DNA of 64,000 nucleotides. Source: Mycocentrospora acerina (Eukaryota; Ascomycota; Dothideomycetes; Pleosporales). Position 1 is the stretch's first letter. Each line of letters opens with the position of its first letter. The translations under genes and the position numbers were made by a program. Positions 53,057 to 64,000 of the stretch are shown here, in pieces. The stretch covers positions 744,001 to 808,000 of the forward strand of contig JAKUHH010000040.1 of NCBI GenBank assembly GCA_022701365.1, read 5' to 3'. The notes below the pieces were generated by a model. That model had not been told where the DNA came from, made no database searches, and worked only from the letters and a program-made list of their open reading frames with translations.

Positions 53057-55291
53057 ATGACCATCAGGGCCGCCAAATTCACACCAGAGGTGCTTCTCAG
53101 CGCGCCTCGTCGGTCTGAAGGCATCCCAAACACGGACGCATCGAAGGTGCTGTACAGCATCTCCACATACAACTTCGCGGACCACGCCAAGAAGTCTGAG
53201 ATCCGTATTCTGGACGTAGAGAGCCAGGAGACTAGTCTGGTCACGGATGACAAGTCTGCGAGCGAACCAACTTGGCTCGATGACGAGACTGTATTGCTGT
53301 TGAAGTCAGGTGATAAAGGGTCGACGGAGGTGGTGGTAGGAAAGGCAGACAGTTTCGAGAGCAGGTAGTGCAGCCTACTAGATACAAGGGGCTTTTGCTA
53401 ACACACGCGTAGCAAATATACGGCTGGAACCATTGAAGGCCCAGTAGGTGACCTCAAAATCCATTCTCTTGGAAACGGCGACTTTGCATTTGCTGTATCT
53501 GGCAAGGCGAAGCTGGACGGCTCTCTCTACAATCCCGAGAAGGCCGAAAAGCCTCTCACATCAGGAAGACTCTACAACACAGTGTTCGTTCGACACTGGG
53601 ATCATTACGTGACTGAAAATCGGAATGCCATTTGGCTCGCCAAGTTGTCCAAGAAAGATGACAAGCTCCAGCTCAGCGAGCTGAAGAACGCACTCAAGGG
53701 CACAAAATTCGAAAGTCCTATTGACCCCTTTGGTGGCAAAGACCATTTTGACATCTCCAAGAACGGTCTTGTGTTTACTGCAAAAGACCCGGATCTAAGC
53801 CCTGCTTTCCATACAAAAACAAACATCTATGTTTCAGCTTCTGAAAAGTTCTGGGACAGTATTCACACAGAAAGCTCTCCAGAGATAAAGAAGGTATCAA
53901 TAAAGGGCTTCGAAGGCGCTAGCACCAGCCCTGTTTGGTCAAACTCAGGCAAGATGATCGCCTTTCTGTCTATGAAAACCGATGGTTACGAATCAGACAA
54001 GAACCAAGTCTTCATCGCCCATGACTACCGCGACCCCTCAAAACTAATAAACCTCTTCGCTTCAGAGGACGGAAAGGGAAAATGGGACAGAAGCCCACAG
54101 TCTATCGCCTGGAGCCCAGACGACTGGCATCTCTATTTCATAGCAGAAGAACACGGTCGCACAAACCTCTTCCATGCTGGCCCCCCGGGTCCCAACAAGT
54201 CTGAATCCAAATTGCCATCGGTGCTTGTCAAGGGCGGATCGGTGTCAGCAGCTCAGGTGCTTAAAAGTGGCGACATTTTCTTGTCCTCCAACAGCTTAAT
54301 CGAGAACAGCTTGTACTCGATTGCTCCAGTTAGTACTCGTTCTGATCACACGGACACGTACAGCCTTCCTACAAGCGACGATCCTTTCGATTCCAATCCA
54401 GCCAGTCTGACGACAAAGTACGTCTCTTCAAACACTCGTCATGGATCCAGGTTTGGTCTCTTTCGTCACCAAATTGATGAGATTCACTGGTCAGGCGCAG
54501 CACCCGATACCTCTGTCCATGCCTGGGTCGTAAAGCCCAGTAACTTCTCGTCTGAAAAGCGCTACCCACTCGCATATGTCATTCACGGTGGCCCCCAGGG
54601 CGCGTGGGGAGACAGTTGGAGCACGCGCTGGAACCCTGCCGTCTTCGCAGAACAAGGCTACATCGTCATCTGCCCCAACCCAACAGGCAGCACAAGCTAT
54701 GGGCAAGACTTCACAGACGCCATCCAGGGTCAATGGGGCGGTCTTCCCTACGAAGATCTCGTGCTGGGCTTCGACTGGATCAAGAAGAACCTATCTTACG
54801 TCGATACTGACCGCTCTGTCGCCCTCGGTGCATCGTATGGGGGTTACATGATGAATTGGATCCAAGGCCACCCTCTAGGACGGGAGTTCAAAGCCCTCGT
54901 CACCCACGACGGCGTCTTCTCAATGAGCGGTCAATTGGCCTCTGAGGAGCTCTACTTCCCCTTCCATGACCTGCAGGGCCAGCTGTGGAAGAACCCCGAG
55001 GCATGGGCAAAGTGGGATCCCTCCAAGTTTACTCAGAACTGGGCGACGCCGCATCTCATTGTCCATAGCGAGTTGGACTACAGACTGACGATTAGTGAGG
55101 GGTTGGCGGCATTCCACACGCTGCAGGCGAGGGGGGTGGAGAGCCAGTTTTTGACGTTCCCAGATGAGAATCATTGGGTGCTTAAGCCGGAGAATAGTCT
55201 CTTATGGCACGAGGTTGTGCTGGATTGGATCAACGGACATGTAGGGTTGGAGAAGTATTCAGAGACGAGGAGGGTGAAGAGGGAGGAGTGA
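53057..55291 (+). CDS. Dipeptidyl peptidase 5-like serine peptidase (S9C)
   Basis: Prolyl-oligopeptidase-clan serine peptidase of the DPP5 type, which removes N-terminal dipeptides. Exons 53057-53364 and 53413-55291 give 728 residues. An N-terminal beta-propeller precedes the alpha/beta-hydrolase domain. Triad: Ser577 in GASYGGYMMNW, Asp658 in HSELDYRLT and His690 in DENHWVLKP; the oxyanion region is VIHGGPQGAWGD. No signal peptide is seen at MTIRAAKFTPEVLLS, so this looks like the intracellular paralogue and not the secreted DPP5 antigen type. The C-terminus is basic (SETRRVKREE). The ATG at 53057 is the family-like start; a spliced upstream extension is possible. Confidence 0.9.
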
Positions 55292-55546
55292 GGGAAAGGA
55301 ACGGGATGTGTTCGTTGTACAGCGAGTACTAAAACTTCGCTTATTGCATGTGATGTGCTTTCTTGCAGAGCACTAAAAGTCGAAAGCTAGTGAATTTAAC
55401 TCCGTACCTGCAGTAGCCTTTGCTGCTAATAGCAACGGCTGGCTAGCTTCTTTACTTTAGAAAGTGCACACGGAGGACGAAAGAGAGCCTACTGGCATTG
55501 AAGTATTGGCGCAGTGAAATACCATTTATCCACTTGAAGAATTCGG

Positions 55547-57332
55547 TCATCTAGTTTCATCACCAATTTCTACCAAACTCCCAAATCGATTATCTCTCGC
55601 CGCAGCATACGCCTCCATCCTCTCGCCCCCACTCTCCTCACTCACATCTCCATCTTCTTTTGCAACCCCCCTTAGTCTCCCCGCCTTTCTCAACACATCC
55701 TCCACATTCCACGCGATCCTCTCCGCCCCAATCCTTGCACCCACCAAGTTCGGCGCCCCAGGTCCTAATCTCAACCCGGCCAATCTCCCTGTCACAAACA
55801 GTGGCACTTGGTCATTCCACATGAGATCATCGCTTAGACAAGGCAGGCCGCCTACATACGGAATAGGGTGTTGTTTTTGGATTGTTTGGAGGAACGGGAG
55901 GGTGCGGATATCAGATTGGATGCCGGTTGCGAAGACGATGTGGTCGATTGGCGGGAAGGTGGCGTGAGGCGAGGACACGATGGATGTCCATGTTTTTGAC
56001 TGCGAGTCCCAGTTTAGGGATTGGAGGGAGGTATGTGTATGGAGTGAGATTTTGCCAGTTGCTACGTGGGCGTCGAGGATTTTGCGGTAGCGAGGGGTCA
56101 TGCTTCCACCGTTGCGAGCTTGAGCTATCATTTCCCATCGTTCTGTGAGTGGTTAGTGGGAAGATCTGTGGAGGTGGGTGTGGGTGTGGATGCGTACCTT
56201 CATCTGTATCTGCGCTCCAGAACGCTGCTTGGTTGAAGTTCCGGGACTTCCCCACCCAGTCCAGGTCGACATCGAAGTACTTGACTTTCAGCGGGCCGCG
56301 CATCAGTAACCAGACTCTGTTCACACCACGCTTGAGAGCCAGGTCCGCTAGCTGAATGCTCGTCAGGCCACCACCAACGATGAGCATGTTTGTCAAACGG
56401 CGCTCCTTGATTTTGGCGACTACATATGGCGGTGGAAATTGTTTTGTCTGCATTGCGTGAGCGAAGCCTTCGTGCGGACATTGTGTCGGCAGGCCAGGAA
56501 CGGCAGGTATGGAGGGCGCATTCCCTGGGCCAACAGCAAGGACAACGACATTCGCATAACGAACTCCTTGTGCAGTTGTGACACGGAAAATCTTCCTGTC
56601 GTCATCTGAAGCGTCGTCCGAGATGACGCTGTCGTGCTCCGCATCTGCAAAAGCACTGATCTCGTCGTACTCAATATCCATCACGCGCTCCTGCCTGACT
56701 ATATCATTCCCTAATCTGTACCGATGGATGACTTCTTGACAATGTGATGTGAACAAGTTGGTGCTCGGCACGAAGTAATCTTTGCGATCCCTCTCATCGA
56801 CGTCAGGCGTCCGGCCTAGAAATCTCCCCTTTCCTTGGGCGTTCAACTTCTTCTTCTTACGATGCTTGCTGATTTCTTTGCCTGCACATCCTGGGAGAGC
56901 TTGGAGCTCCTTCTCTCTGCCCTTCTCATACGCATATCCAAGCAGTGCATCTCGGTCTGCAGGGTCGATTTGGAAGAACATGGGGCTTCGCAGATAGTCG
57001 ATGCCAAACGTCTTGAATAGACGGTTCCACTTTGCCATCCAGTCCGCCCCATCGGCATCTAGAATAAGCATATCTATGGCCTCCTCCTTCAAAGGTGTAT
57101 CGTGATCGCAACCGCAGTCAGAGTTATCGGGGCTCGAAGGAGGTGTGGGCAGCGAATTAGTGTTCTTCCGATAGTTCTTGATGTTCATCTTTCGCCCATG
57201 CTTCCGAATCCAGTGATATCGCTGGTGTTCATCGTCCGTGAAGGTTGCAGAGGGCGTGCCCTCACGTAGGCGAGCCGCAGCCGCAAGTCCAGCAGGGCCA
57301 GCACCGACGATAAGAACGTCGTGGATGCGCAT
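55547..57332 (-). CDS. FAD/NAD(P)-binding oxidoreductase
   Basis: Flavoprotein of the two-dinucleotide-binding group, similar in layout to SidA/IucD-type N-hydroxylases and OSGIN-like proteins; substrate unknown. Exons 57332-56198 and 56142-55547 give 576 residues. The FAD site is VLIVGAGPAGLAAAARL at about 6-22, the NADPH site is MLIVGGGLTSIQLADLAL near 340, and the late ATG motif is HIVFATGIQSD. Between the FAD site and the NADPH site lie several charged insertions (HRKKKKLNAQGKG, DASDDDRK) which look fungal-specific. Joining at the 55-nt intron gives SADTDEERWEMIAQAR, continuous with the second half. It has the same orientation as the rhodopsin-domain gene upstream, 465 bp apart. Confidence 0.85.
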
Positions 57333-57797
57333 CGTAGGTAATGAAAATAAGTGCTCAGCTTTGGTGTCTATTGTTAAACCAGATAACAGAGTGATCGAGA
57401 CCTGAAAGATGTCATCAAGATGGCTACGCACCCTGATGGTCTGCACCCCAAATAGCCATCATGGTACTCCAATACGCCATCACACCACCTGTACACCATG
57501 TTGTCCTGGGTGCTTGATTGACAAGTGTATACTTCAAGACGTGCGACCATTCATCTCCAGAAACGAAATCCGACGTGACTATCACGCTAACACGACTGCG
57601 TAAAAATTACGCAGTACTTTTTCCACTGACTTGTGAATTCTCCATGTAGATGTTAGTATCAGTGATGTGATCCGTGTTGGAATGACGACTTAGAGTTGGT
57701 GCGGCGCTCCTAAGTGGTCTTCTGGTGAAATTGCCAATTGCTGAATTTTTATTAATTTGTTATTCGCCCTTAGAGGCGAAAATTGACGACCAGTCCG
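57333..57797. other. Intergenic region upstream of the flavoprotein gene
   Basis: 465 bp between the rhodopsin-domain gene and the flavoprotein start. No gene or clear site supported. Confidence 0.4.
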
Positions 57798-59180
57798 TCA
57801 TACTGCATGCCCTGCCGCAATCTCCTTGTCAACCTCACTTGTCCGCCATGCCTTTGGACTGCTCTCGCGCGAGATACTTCCCGACTTCAAATCATCCAAC
57901 GCAATTGCGCTGGTGATAAACTGCGGCCCATCACGACCTCCTTCTCTGTTGTACGAATCGTTGATATTCTCCTGGCTCTCTGTCCGTCTGACCGCAGTGC
58001 CAGAGCGTAAACCCTTGGATGGAAATAACACCTTGCGGCCCGTCCAGCTAGATCTCATCGTCGTTTGTGCTTGCGTACCCTGTCCGTAGGTGTTGGTATT
58101 TGCGGAGTTGGAGTTCTCGCTCCAGTTTTTCAGTCTGAAGATACGTTGAATGAGAGGGTATGTCAGAGGGAGGTTGGCACAGAGGAGTGCAGTGAAGCTC
58201 TCGCGCAGGTACCACAATGTCCATTCCGTTCCGAATGGATGTGTAAATGAATAGTACTTGTTAAGAATGGCGGCAACGATCTGGAAAGGGTTAGGGGCTG
58301 ACGAGACACCATCAATGTGACTTACTGTAAATGCGCCGATGAGGAAAATCCCAAGAAGGATAATCTTATTCTTCTTTGGTAGGCGGACCTTGAATAGGAG
58401 AGGTAGTGGTATGCTGATGATGATCAAGTCAGAGCTGATGTTGAAGACTGCGTTGGTGATGAGATGATTTGTCGCTGCGGAGCATTGTGCTAATGATGAG
58501 TCAGTTTGTGAACACTTGGTTGAACAACAACAACACTTACTGGAATTTGTCGGAACGGCCCAGTACTGATTAAACGGTCTACACCAAACACCAAAGTAGA
58601 GAACCTCCATGATAACCTTGGTCTGTTAGGTATGGAATTGGACTGATGTAGGGCGCACTCACAAAGCTAGCAAAGACGTACACAGCGGTAATCTTCACAA
58701 ACTTATGCTGAGGCAGAACCATACTATGCACAGGTCAGCCTCAAGCAGTAACAAAAGATTGTTATACTCACGTCATGCGGTTGTACATGATGAGGAGACA
58801 TGCTTTGATCAACCAAATCGTCGCGATTTGCATTTGCTCCACCACAAGAACCAGCTTGGAGCCATAAATACGAGATTTGATTTCCTGCTGGTTCAGCATG
58901 GATACATCCTCATCCTCTGGAATGAGATTGCTGCTAGTCTTGACGACTTCATGCATGAGAAAGAGGAGAACAGTCGCAGTGGCCTACTCTGTTGGTTAGC
59001 CGATGTTCCGCTCACGAACGTAGAGTGTCGTACCATGGCCACAACAATCAAGTAATCATCTAGCTGTAGTAGTTTCCAAGCCCTAAGGTGCATTCGCCTC
59101 GAGACTAGACGAATGATAACCACAATCCAACACACTCCGTAGAAAATGCCAGACTCTGGCTCGAGGATCGACCGCGACAT
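57798..59180 (-). CDS. Fungal rhodopsin-domain integral membrane protein
   Basis: Seven-helix membrane protein of the large fungal family often called PTH11-like or rhodopsin-domain; role unknown. Six exons (59180-59034, 58983-58772, 58723-58663, 58616-58541, 58489-58326, 58280-57798) give 380 residues. Family motifs: IIRLVSRRMHLRAWKLLQLDDYLIV at the first two helices, IWLIKACLLIMYNRM in helix 3, YFGVWCRPFNQYWAVP then TQCSAATNHLI, NISSDLIIISIPLPLLFKV and LPLTYPLIQRIF. The extracellular Cys pair WCRP and QCSA is typical. The Ser/Arg-rich cytosolic tail could carry phosphosites. No CFEM domain is present. The start codon could be further upstream (frame open to 59243). Confidence 0.85.
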
Positions 59181-60783
59181 TGTATTTTCGCCACTCAGAG
59201 TGCTGGAACAACCGGACAGCAGACGGAGAGTGACACTTAGCAAACGACAGATAAACTAGAAGGAGGGTAAGATCGTCCCATTAAACGTTGACAAGGCGAT
59301 TCAGCGCAGTGAGTAATCCGCCAAGTAGGGGACACACAGAGCACTCGAAAGCGACACATCCCGGAAACGTGAGCCGCATTACTCGCGATTAGGCAAGCAG
59401 TGCCCTTAAACCAGCGCGTTATCGGCAATTCCCATATGATTTGGTGGATCTAATGGGCGTGGGGACGAATCAACACATGTGCTCGACGGAACAGCAGCTG
59501 GGGGCAATTCGATTAGCAAGCCAACTCGAGACTTGCAGGGCAAAGTAGTGTGCCCAGAAGTTCAGAATGTTCAGCAAGCGACAAGGAACAACGTCGTCGT
59601 GCCGCTATCCACCTTCTTGCAGACGCCGCCGTCTGGTTTTAGTTGTATTGATTGGACGTCTAGTGGTGGATCGTCATTTGGCCTGTCACTCTAAACCTGA
59701 CACCCCTGACAGGGTTAGACGCGTATGGCCAACGACCAACCAAGCCAGAGGACGGACTATCAACCGAAAAGCCCGTCAGCCCCAGTGTAGCCTCATCCGC
59801 GTTGCAGTTTCGCCCTCGTGGCATGATAGAGGCGTTGCCGTCACTGTTGAGCCGGGTTGCGGGAATTGCCACGAAACGCAATTCTCCCGAGAGGCGAACC
59901 GTGTGGCAGATGTGCAAACCTCAAACACGTTTTCGATACATTCGCGCCCAGGAACTACGGTGCTGGCCTTGTAAATTCCCATCATGCACCTGGCATGATT
60001 TGAGTATAAAGCACATGCGAGAGTGGTTCGTTGTGGTCGGAGAAAAGGAACCGAGGAAGTGGATGAGTTTCTTAGTATCTTAATTGGGCTAGACTAGGGC
60101 GCGAGAAAGATGTCATGCACTGCAGATCATCCACTCATAACTTGTGGGTGACAAAAAGCTAGGTTGTTCTGCACAATCCATATAATGCTGCAGACGAGGG
60201 AAGGGAAGAAGCGTGCACGCGGATGATGCGGCTCCACGAATGATGGCAGTGGGTGGGATGCTATTTGGTTGGGAACGGGTGGCCCCTAGAACATGCAGCA
60301 GAAGGCTGGGCAGGCACGCCACGTGTGGCCTCGAGTCGCTTTCTTGGTTGAACTCCACAAGCTGCATATTTTATGTTTAGCGAACTGATAAGCCATGTTG
60401 TGTTCATGTCGTTATCATATAAGTAATCAAGGATCATGCTGAATAGGCTTGATCCGAAGTCGCTATCATATAAGAAATCAATACGCATGCTTATAATACG
60501 GAATACGCAGCACGAGTAAGCTACGTGATTGATAGAGTTGAACTCCTTCTAGTTCTACGCCTTTCACAGTCTATCGCCACCCACCACACCCAGAAGCAGG
60601 CCGTGCAGCTACGCTACAGATTGACCTTGACATGTCTCCTCAAGCCCTACTTTGCATCTCTTATCAAACGCCATGCAGCATAGTTTACCCAATAAAGTCC
60701 GAGGTGTAGCATTCTCAATATATTCATCAGACAATCATGGCAGTCCACAAGGGGTCATAGACAGCAGTATACTATGTTCCATC
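59181..60783. other. Intergenic region with a 51-bp tandem duplication
   Basis: 1.6 kb without a supported gene. It contains the rhodopsin-domain gene promoter and an imperfect direct repeat near 60408-60491 (listed separately). Open frames at 59479-60083 have no recognisable features. Confidence 0.4.
60408..60491. repeat. Imperfect direct repeat, 51-bp period
   Basis: Two 33-nt copies (60408-60440 and 60459-60491) share GTCG-TATCATATAAG-AATCAA and end CATGCT, with about six mismatches. Between them GGATCA (60431) and TGATCC (60450) can form a small hairpin. AT-rich and non-coding. Confidence 0.6.
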
Positions 60784-62576
60784 TTAGAACCTCTCCAAAA
60801 GTCCAACTTCCCACCCCTGAAATTCCCTTGCCCCAATCGGCAACACCGCTTTGCTCTCCCCCAATATTTGCCCCACATCCCCGAACAACTCCTCGGGAAA
60901 CTCCACCTCCTCTTCACTCGCGCTCTCCACTTCGCCCGGTCTGATGGGCCGCCATGTCTGCTTTTTATAGAAAACTTTCATTGCACGTGTAGGATCGCTG
61001 CGCTGCGGCGACGCAATGGACGATGAGAAAAGTAGGTCTGGCGTGAAGACCCATATGAGGAGTGAAGCTGTTGACGTGTCGGACGCGTCGGACGAGTCAT
61101 TGGGGTCTGAAACTAGAGTTGGAAAAGGGGGGTGGATGTGGAATTTCCGGACGCCCGAGTTTTCAATCAGGAAGAGAAGACGAGCTGATATCCATTTCTG
61201 AGTGCTATGTGGGATTGGGGAAACTTCTGGGGCAGAGCGAATGCTAATGCACCATTTCCAGATGCGGAGGCCAGACAATGCATCTTCTTGAGCACCGAGG
61301 GTATGTGTGCAGTGTTTGCATACAACAGTATTCCCCTGCTCAGAACCAAACTAGACAAGAGTCAGCCTAACTTCTACAACTGTATGAAGTACATAACAAA
61401 GCATATATTGCATTAGATGTAGCCTTGGCTTATCCTGTCAATCCCAATGGTCTGCGGGTATAAAGACAGTGAAACGCCAGGCTGCTCACTTAACAGCATC
61501 GGTGATCCATCGACACAAGGAAGAGGATACATCCAGTACTGAGAGTAGTCGCATAGTTAGTGCAACGAGGCCGTCAATCTAGGGCGATTGTATCGGCGAT
61601 AATGCCATGGGGAGAGGCTATATCGCCTTCTTTGCACCCAGGTGGTGCTTTGCGAGCAGTAAAAGGAAAGGAGCCACGCAAAGAAACGGGTGAGATGTCT
61701 TACCTTGGCGCCTTCACAGTCACTCATCTCCAGCAAAAAGCTGGTCAGATCCACGAACCCCGTTCCTTCTTTAGCCTGTAGTCGATTTCCCGCTGCGTAC
61801 CCTTTCTTCCTAACAGCCTCCTCATTCTCCTGGCCATGCAGGTGCCCTTCATCTGGCTTGTGACAATGCCAAAAGTCCATCATCTCCGCCCAATTCTCAT
61901 TCGGCAGATCTCTCCACGCGCCGACCTTCCCTCGCGGCACTACTACACCCTCACAACTCTTGCACATAACCTCCATGTTCTGCATCTGGCTCAGTGACGC
62001 GCCATCCCAGGGCACGATATTCGCTTTGCGCTCCTCAGACTGCAGTGTTCCGAGGAGATCGCTGCCCTCACGTTCCTCCATCTGCAGCCGTAGTGTGAGT
62101 TCTTTGCTGGGCGGCTGCGCAGGCAGATGGAGCGCTGCATCGCCTCCGCCACCGTCTTGGACTTTAATTGGGAGCTGGATGGTCGCAGATTCGGACTCGT
62201 GCGAGACCGTAATGGATGCGCCGTCAGCGGACAATTTTGCCGTGGTCTCATGGGTGTGGTGGGTGCGCAGCGAGGCAAACAACGTGACGGTACGTATATG
62301 CAATAGCAGCTCTGCGTACAGCATAATCGACGTCTCGTTGAGTGCTACCGGACCGGCTGACTGGGTGTCATTCTGGAGCAGGTTCGGCGCGGCGATGACG
62401 GCCGGGGTGTCGGCGGGCTTGGGATTCATCAGGACTTTGACCGTGTCGGAAGGGAGACCGAGAGCGTTATATGCTGACTCGGGCAGTATCGACATACTGG
62501 ATGAGCGGGTGCCATGGCTGTTGGGCGCGTCGAGAGGAAGAACGCGTGGGCGTCGAGGTAGACGCGACGCTTGCAC
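60784..62576 (-). CDS. HECT-like E3 ubiquitin ligase (UBE3D / E2-binding protein family)
   Basis: Member of the HECT_2 family (UBE3D, also called E2-binding protein H10BH), which binds E2 enzymes. Exons 62576-61704 and 61335-60784 give 474 residues. Motifs are IMLYAELLLHIRTVTLF near the N-terminus, MCKSCEGVVV (CxxC), NWAEMMDFWHCHKPDEGH, YAAGNRLQAKEGTGFVDLTSFL, then VVCKHCTHTLG (second CxxC), LRIWKWCISI and QKWISARLLFLIENSGVRKF. The two exons join in phase at AK|GNTVV. The intervening intron would be 368 nt, long for this window, so a small internal exon there cannot be excluded. The start could also be ATG 62495 (MSILPESAY). Confidence 0.75.
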
Positions 62577-62735
62577 GTGCCGCAGTTTTGCCTGGTGGAA
62601 GATCTAACGCTTCTTGGGAGGTCACCCGCTGGCATGTCAGGAGCAGACGTAAGTCGTGAGACGTGAGATTACAATATCTACAATACGGAAATGCCATGAG
62701 GATGCTACGAGGCCCCCTCAAAGGATCAGGTTCAA

Positions 62736-63901
62736 TTACTGCCCCTTCTTCTGCGCCTCCTTCTTGTCCTGCTCCAAGATGTACCCCACACCCCTCTTGA
62801 TCCCCTCATGCAGACTCACAACTGGCGAATATCCCAACCGCCTCCTCGCCTTGTCAATGTTGTGGTACTTTTTCATCGAGCTGTACCTGACCTGATCCCT
62901 GGTCAAGTTTGGTTTCTTTCCTACAACCCAGAAAGCCCACTCCAGAATCGTTCCAATTCCCCACGCAAGCCCCTCGTCAAGATGCCAGACCTTTGACAGC
63001 GGCAAACGGTCTCCAGCCTCGTGCCACACGGCACGCGCAAAGTCCCAGAAGTATATGGGCTCACCATTCGTGACGAAGAAGGCCTCACCATCTACGCGCT
63101 CTGTGTCGAGGGGCACCGTGGGCAGCAACTTGTGGGTCTTGAGCAACGCGACGACGGCGAGGAGATGTCCGTGGGCGACGTTCTCTACATAAGTGAAGTC
63201 AAACATGTTGGTGTTGTCACCGACTTGGAACTTGGTCTGTCCCTTGCGGTAGGCGGTAACCATGCGGGGGAGCAGTTGGACGTCGCCTTCGCCGAAGATG
63301 CCAGCCGGTCGGATGGCGCAGGTCAAGAAGGTTTCTGGCTTGCGGTTCGCTTCGAGCACATATGTCTCGGCAAAAGCCTAGAATTGGCATCAGTATGTAA
63401 CTTTAAAAATAGTGGTTGCTTCCTCACCTTGGTGGTTGTGTAGTACTCTGGTTGCGCATCTCCAGTAACCAGCGGCCACCTCTCATCCGCGTTGTTGAGG
63501 TCGCCTGTAGCCGGGAGAATGACACTGGCAGAGCTTGTGTACACAAATGCCTTGACGCCAGCATTGGACGCTGCCTCCAGCAGGTTCTTGGTGCCTTGGA
63601 CGTTGACTTTGTCGTGGACCTCAGGCTTGAGCCATACGTGTGGGGAAGCAGTATGGATGACAGCGTCTGGCCTGACATGGGAGAAGAACAACTTCATAGC
63701 AGCAACATCGGTGATGTCTCCGTCATGGTAGGAGACATTGGCGCTAGCATTGCGGTTCGATGTCGTGCGCAGGTCGAGGACCTCGACTTGCGTCTCAGGA
63801 TGGCGCTTGACAATGAGGCTTACAATGTGACTGCCCAGAAATCCGCAGCCGCCTACTACGACAACTTTTCCGAGCGACGGTGCGTGTTGCTGGCGCGACA
63901 T
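62736..63901 (-). CDS. ERG26: Sterol-4-alpha-carboxylate 3-dehydrogenase ERG26
   Basis: C-3 sterol dehydrogenase of the ER C4-demethylation complex in ergosterol synthesis (with Erg25, Erg27 and Erg28). Exons 63901-63428 and 63377-62736 give 371 residues. Extended SDR features: VVVVGGCGFLGSHIV at 13-27 (NAD binding), HDGDITD, the catalytic YxxxK in EYYTTTK just before the intron, and IRPAGIFGEGD. DFTYVENVAHGHLLA is the 3-beta-HSD family signature. The C-terminal region includes a hydrophobic stretch (IGTILEWAFWVVG) fitting a membrane-associated role. The ATG at 63901 leaves about 100 bp of promoter in the window. Confidence 0.92.
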
Positions 63902-64000
63902 GGTGTATGGCGTGTGTGGAGTGATTGAGGCTAGGAGACTGTAATGGATAAATCAACGTTGTCTGCGGAGCTCGGTGGAGCTTCCGCCGTGCCCAGGGGC
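63902..64000. other. ERG26 promoter, window edge
   Basis: Immediate upstream sequence of ERG26, cut by the window. No motif can be judged from 99 bp. Confidence 0.3.

Noticed and set aside
53057..55291. Secreted DPP5 antigen
   Set aside because: No signal peptide is visible at the family-like start.
1..64000. CRISPR array, prophage or bacterial operon
   Set aside because: Dense short introns and fungal families throughout; no regularly spaced repeats were found.

Overview
This is a gene-dense window from a filamentous ascomycete. Almost every gene has short introns (mostly 45-60 nt) with GT-AG ends. The gene content (a PAL1 protein, a CFT1-type CPSF subunit, a rhodopsin-domain membrane protein, a fungal MSH1, a DPP5) is typical of Pezizomycotina. 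The protein flavour suggests Dothideomycetes, perhaps Pleosporales, but that placement is an inference I could not test.

Layout. 0.5-10.4 kb: aldo/keto reductase, farnesylated Hsp40 (YDJ1 type), uroporphyrinogen decarboxylase (HEM12), mitochondrial MutS homologue (MSH1, divergent from HEM12 across 161 bp) and a weak hypothetical ORF. 10.5-25.7 kb: a dienelactone-hydrolase-like protein whose large intron holds poly-C and an assembly gap, an LMBD1-type transporter, CFT1, USB1, PAL1 and an STK16/ENV7-type kinase. 26-34.4 kb: a tRNA-Ala(UGC) with intron, a small gene split by a +1 frame change at UGA, TEL2, UBA3 (with a 6-nt micro-exon), a mitochondrial protein and CDC26. 34.4-39.4 kb is gene-poor and holds a decayed coding remnant. 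39.4-51.7 kb: a seven-exon receptor-like membrane protein, a 2-hydroxyacid dehydrogenase, a CitE/CLYBL-type lyase, TVP23, NDUFAF7, a membrane-anchored cysteine synthase homologue (MCY1 type) and a small hypothetical gene. 52-64 kb: tRNA-Ile(UAU) with intron, a cytosolic-type dipeptidyl peptidase 5, an FAD/NAD(P) oxidoreductase, a rhodopsin-domain membrane protein, a HECT-like UBE3D ligase and ERG26 at the right edge.

Function. Most genes are unlinked housekeeping functions: haem and sterol synthesis, mitochondrial DNA and complex I maintenance, mRNA and U6 3'-end processing, neddylation, APC/C, PIKK assembly and Golgi traffic. I see no secondary-metabolite cluster, no intact transposon and no CRISPR array. 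Exon models were built by hand from splice consensus plus frame. For most spliced genes I added up the exon lengths, and the totals are multiples of three. The most interesting items are the UGA-centred frame change near 27.1 kb, the 6-nt exon in UBA3, the poly-C intron with the gap, an intron overlapping the DPP5 start codon, and the decayed remnant at 36.9-37.9 kb.
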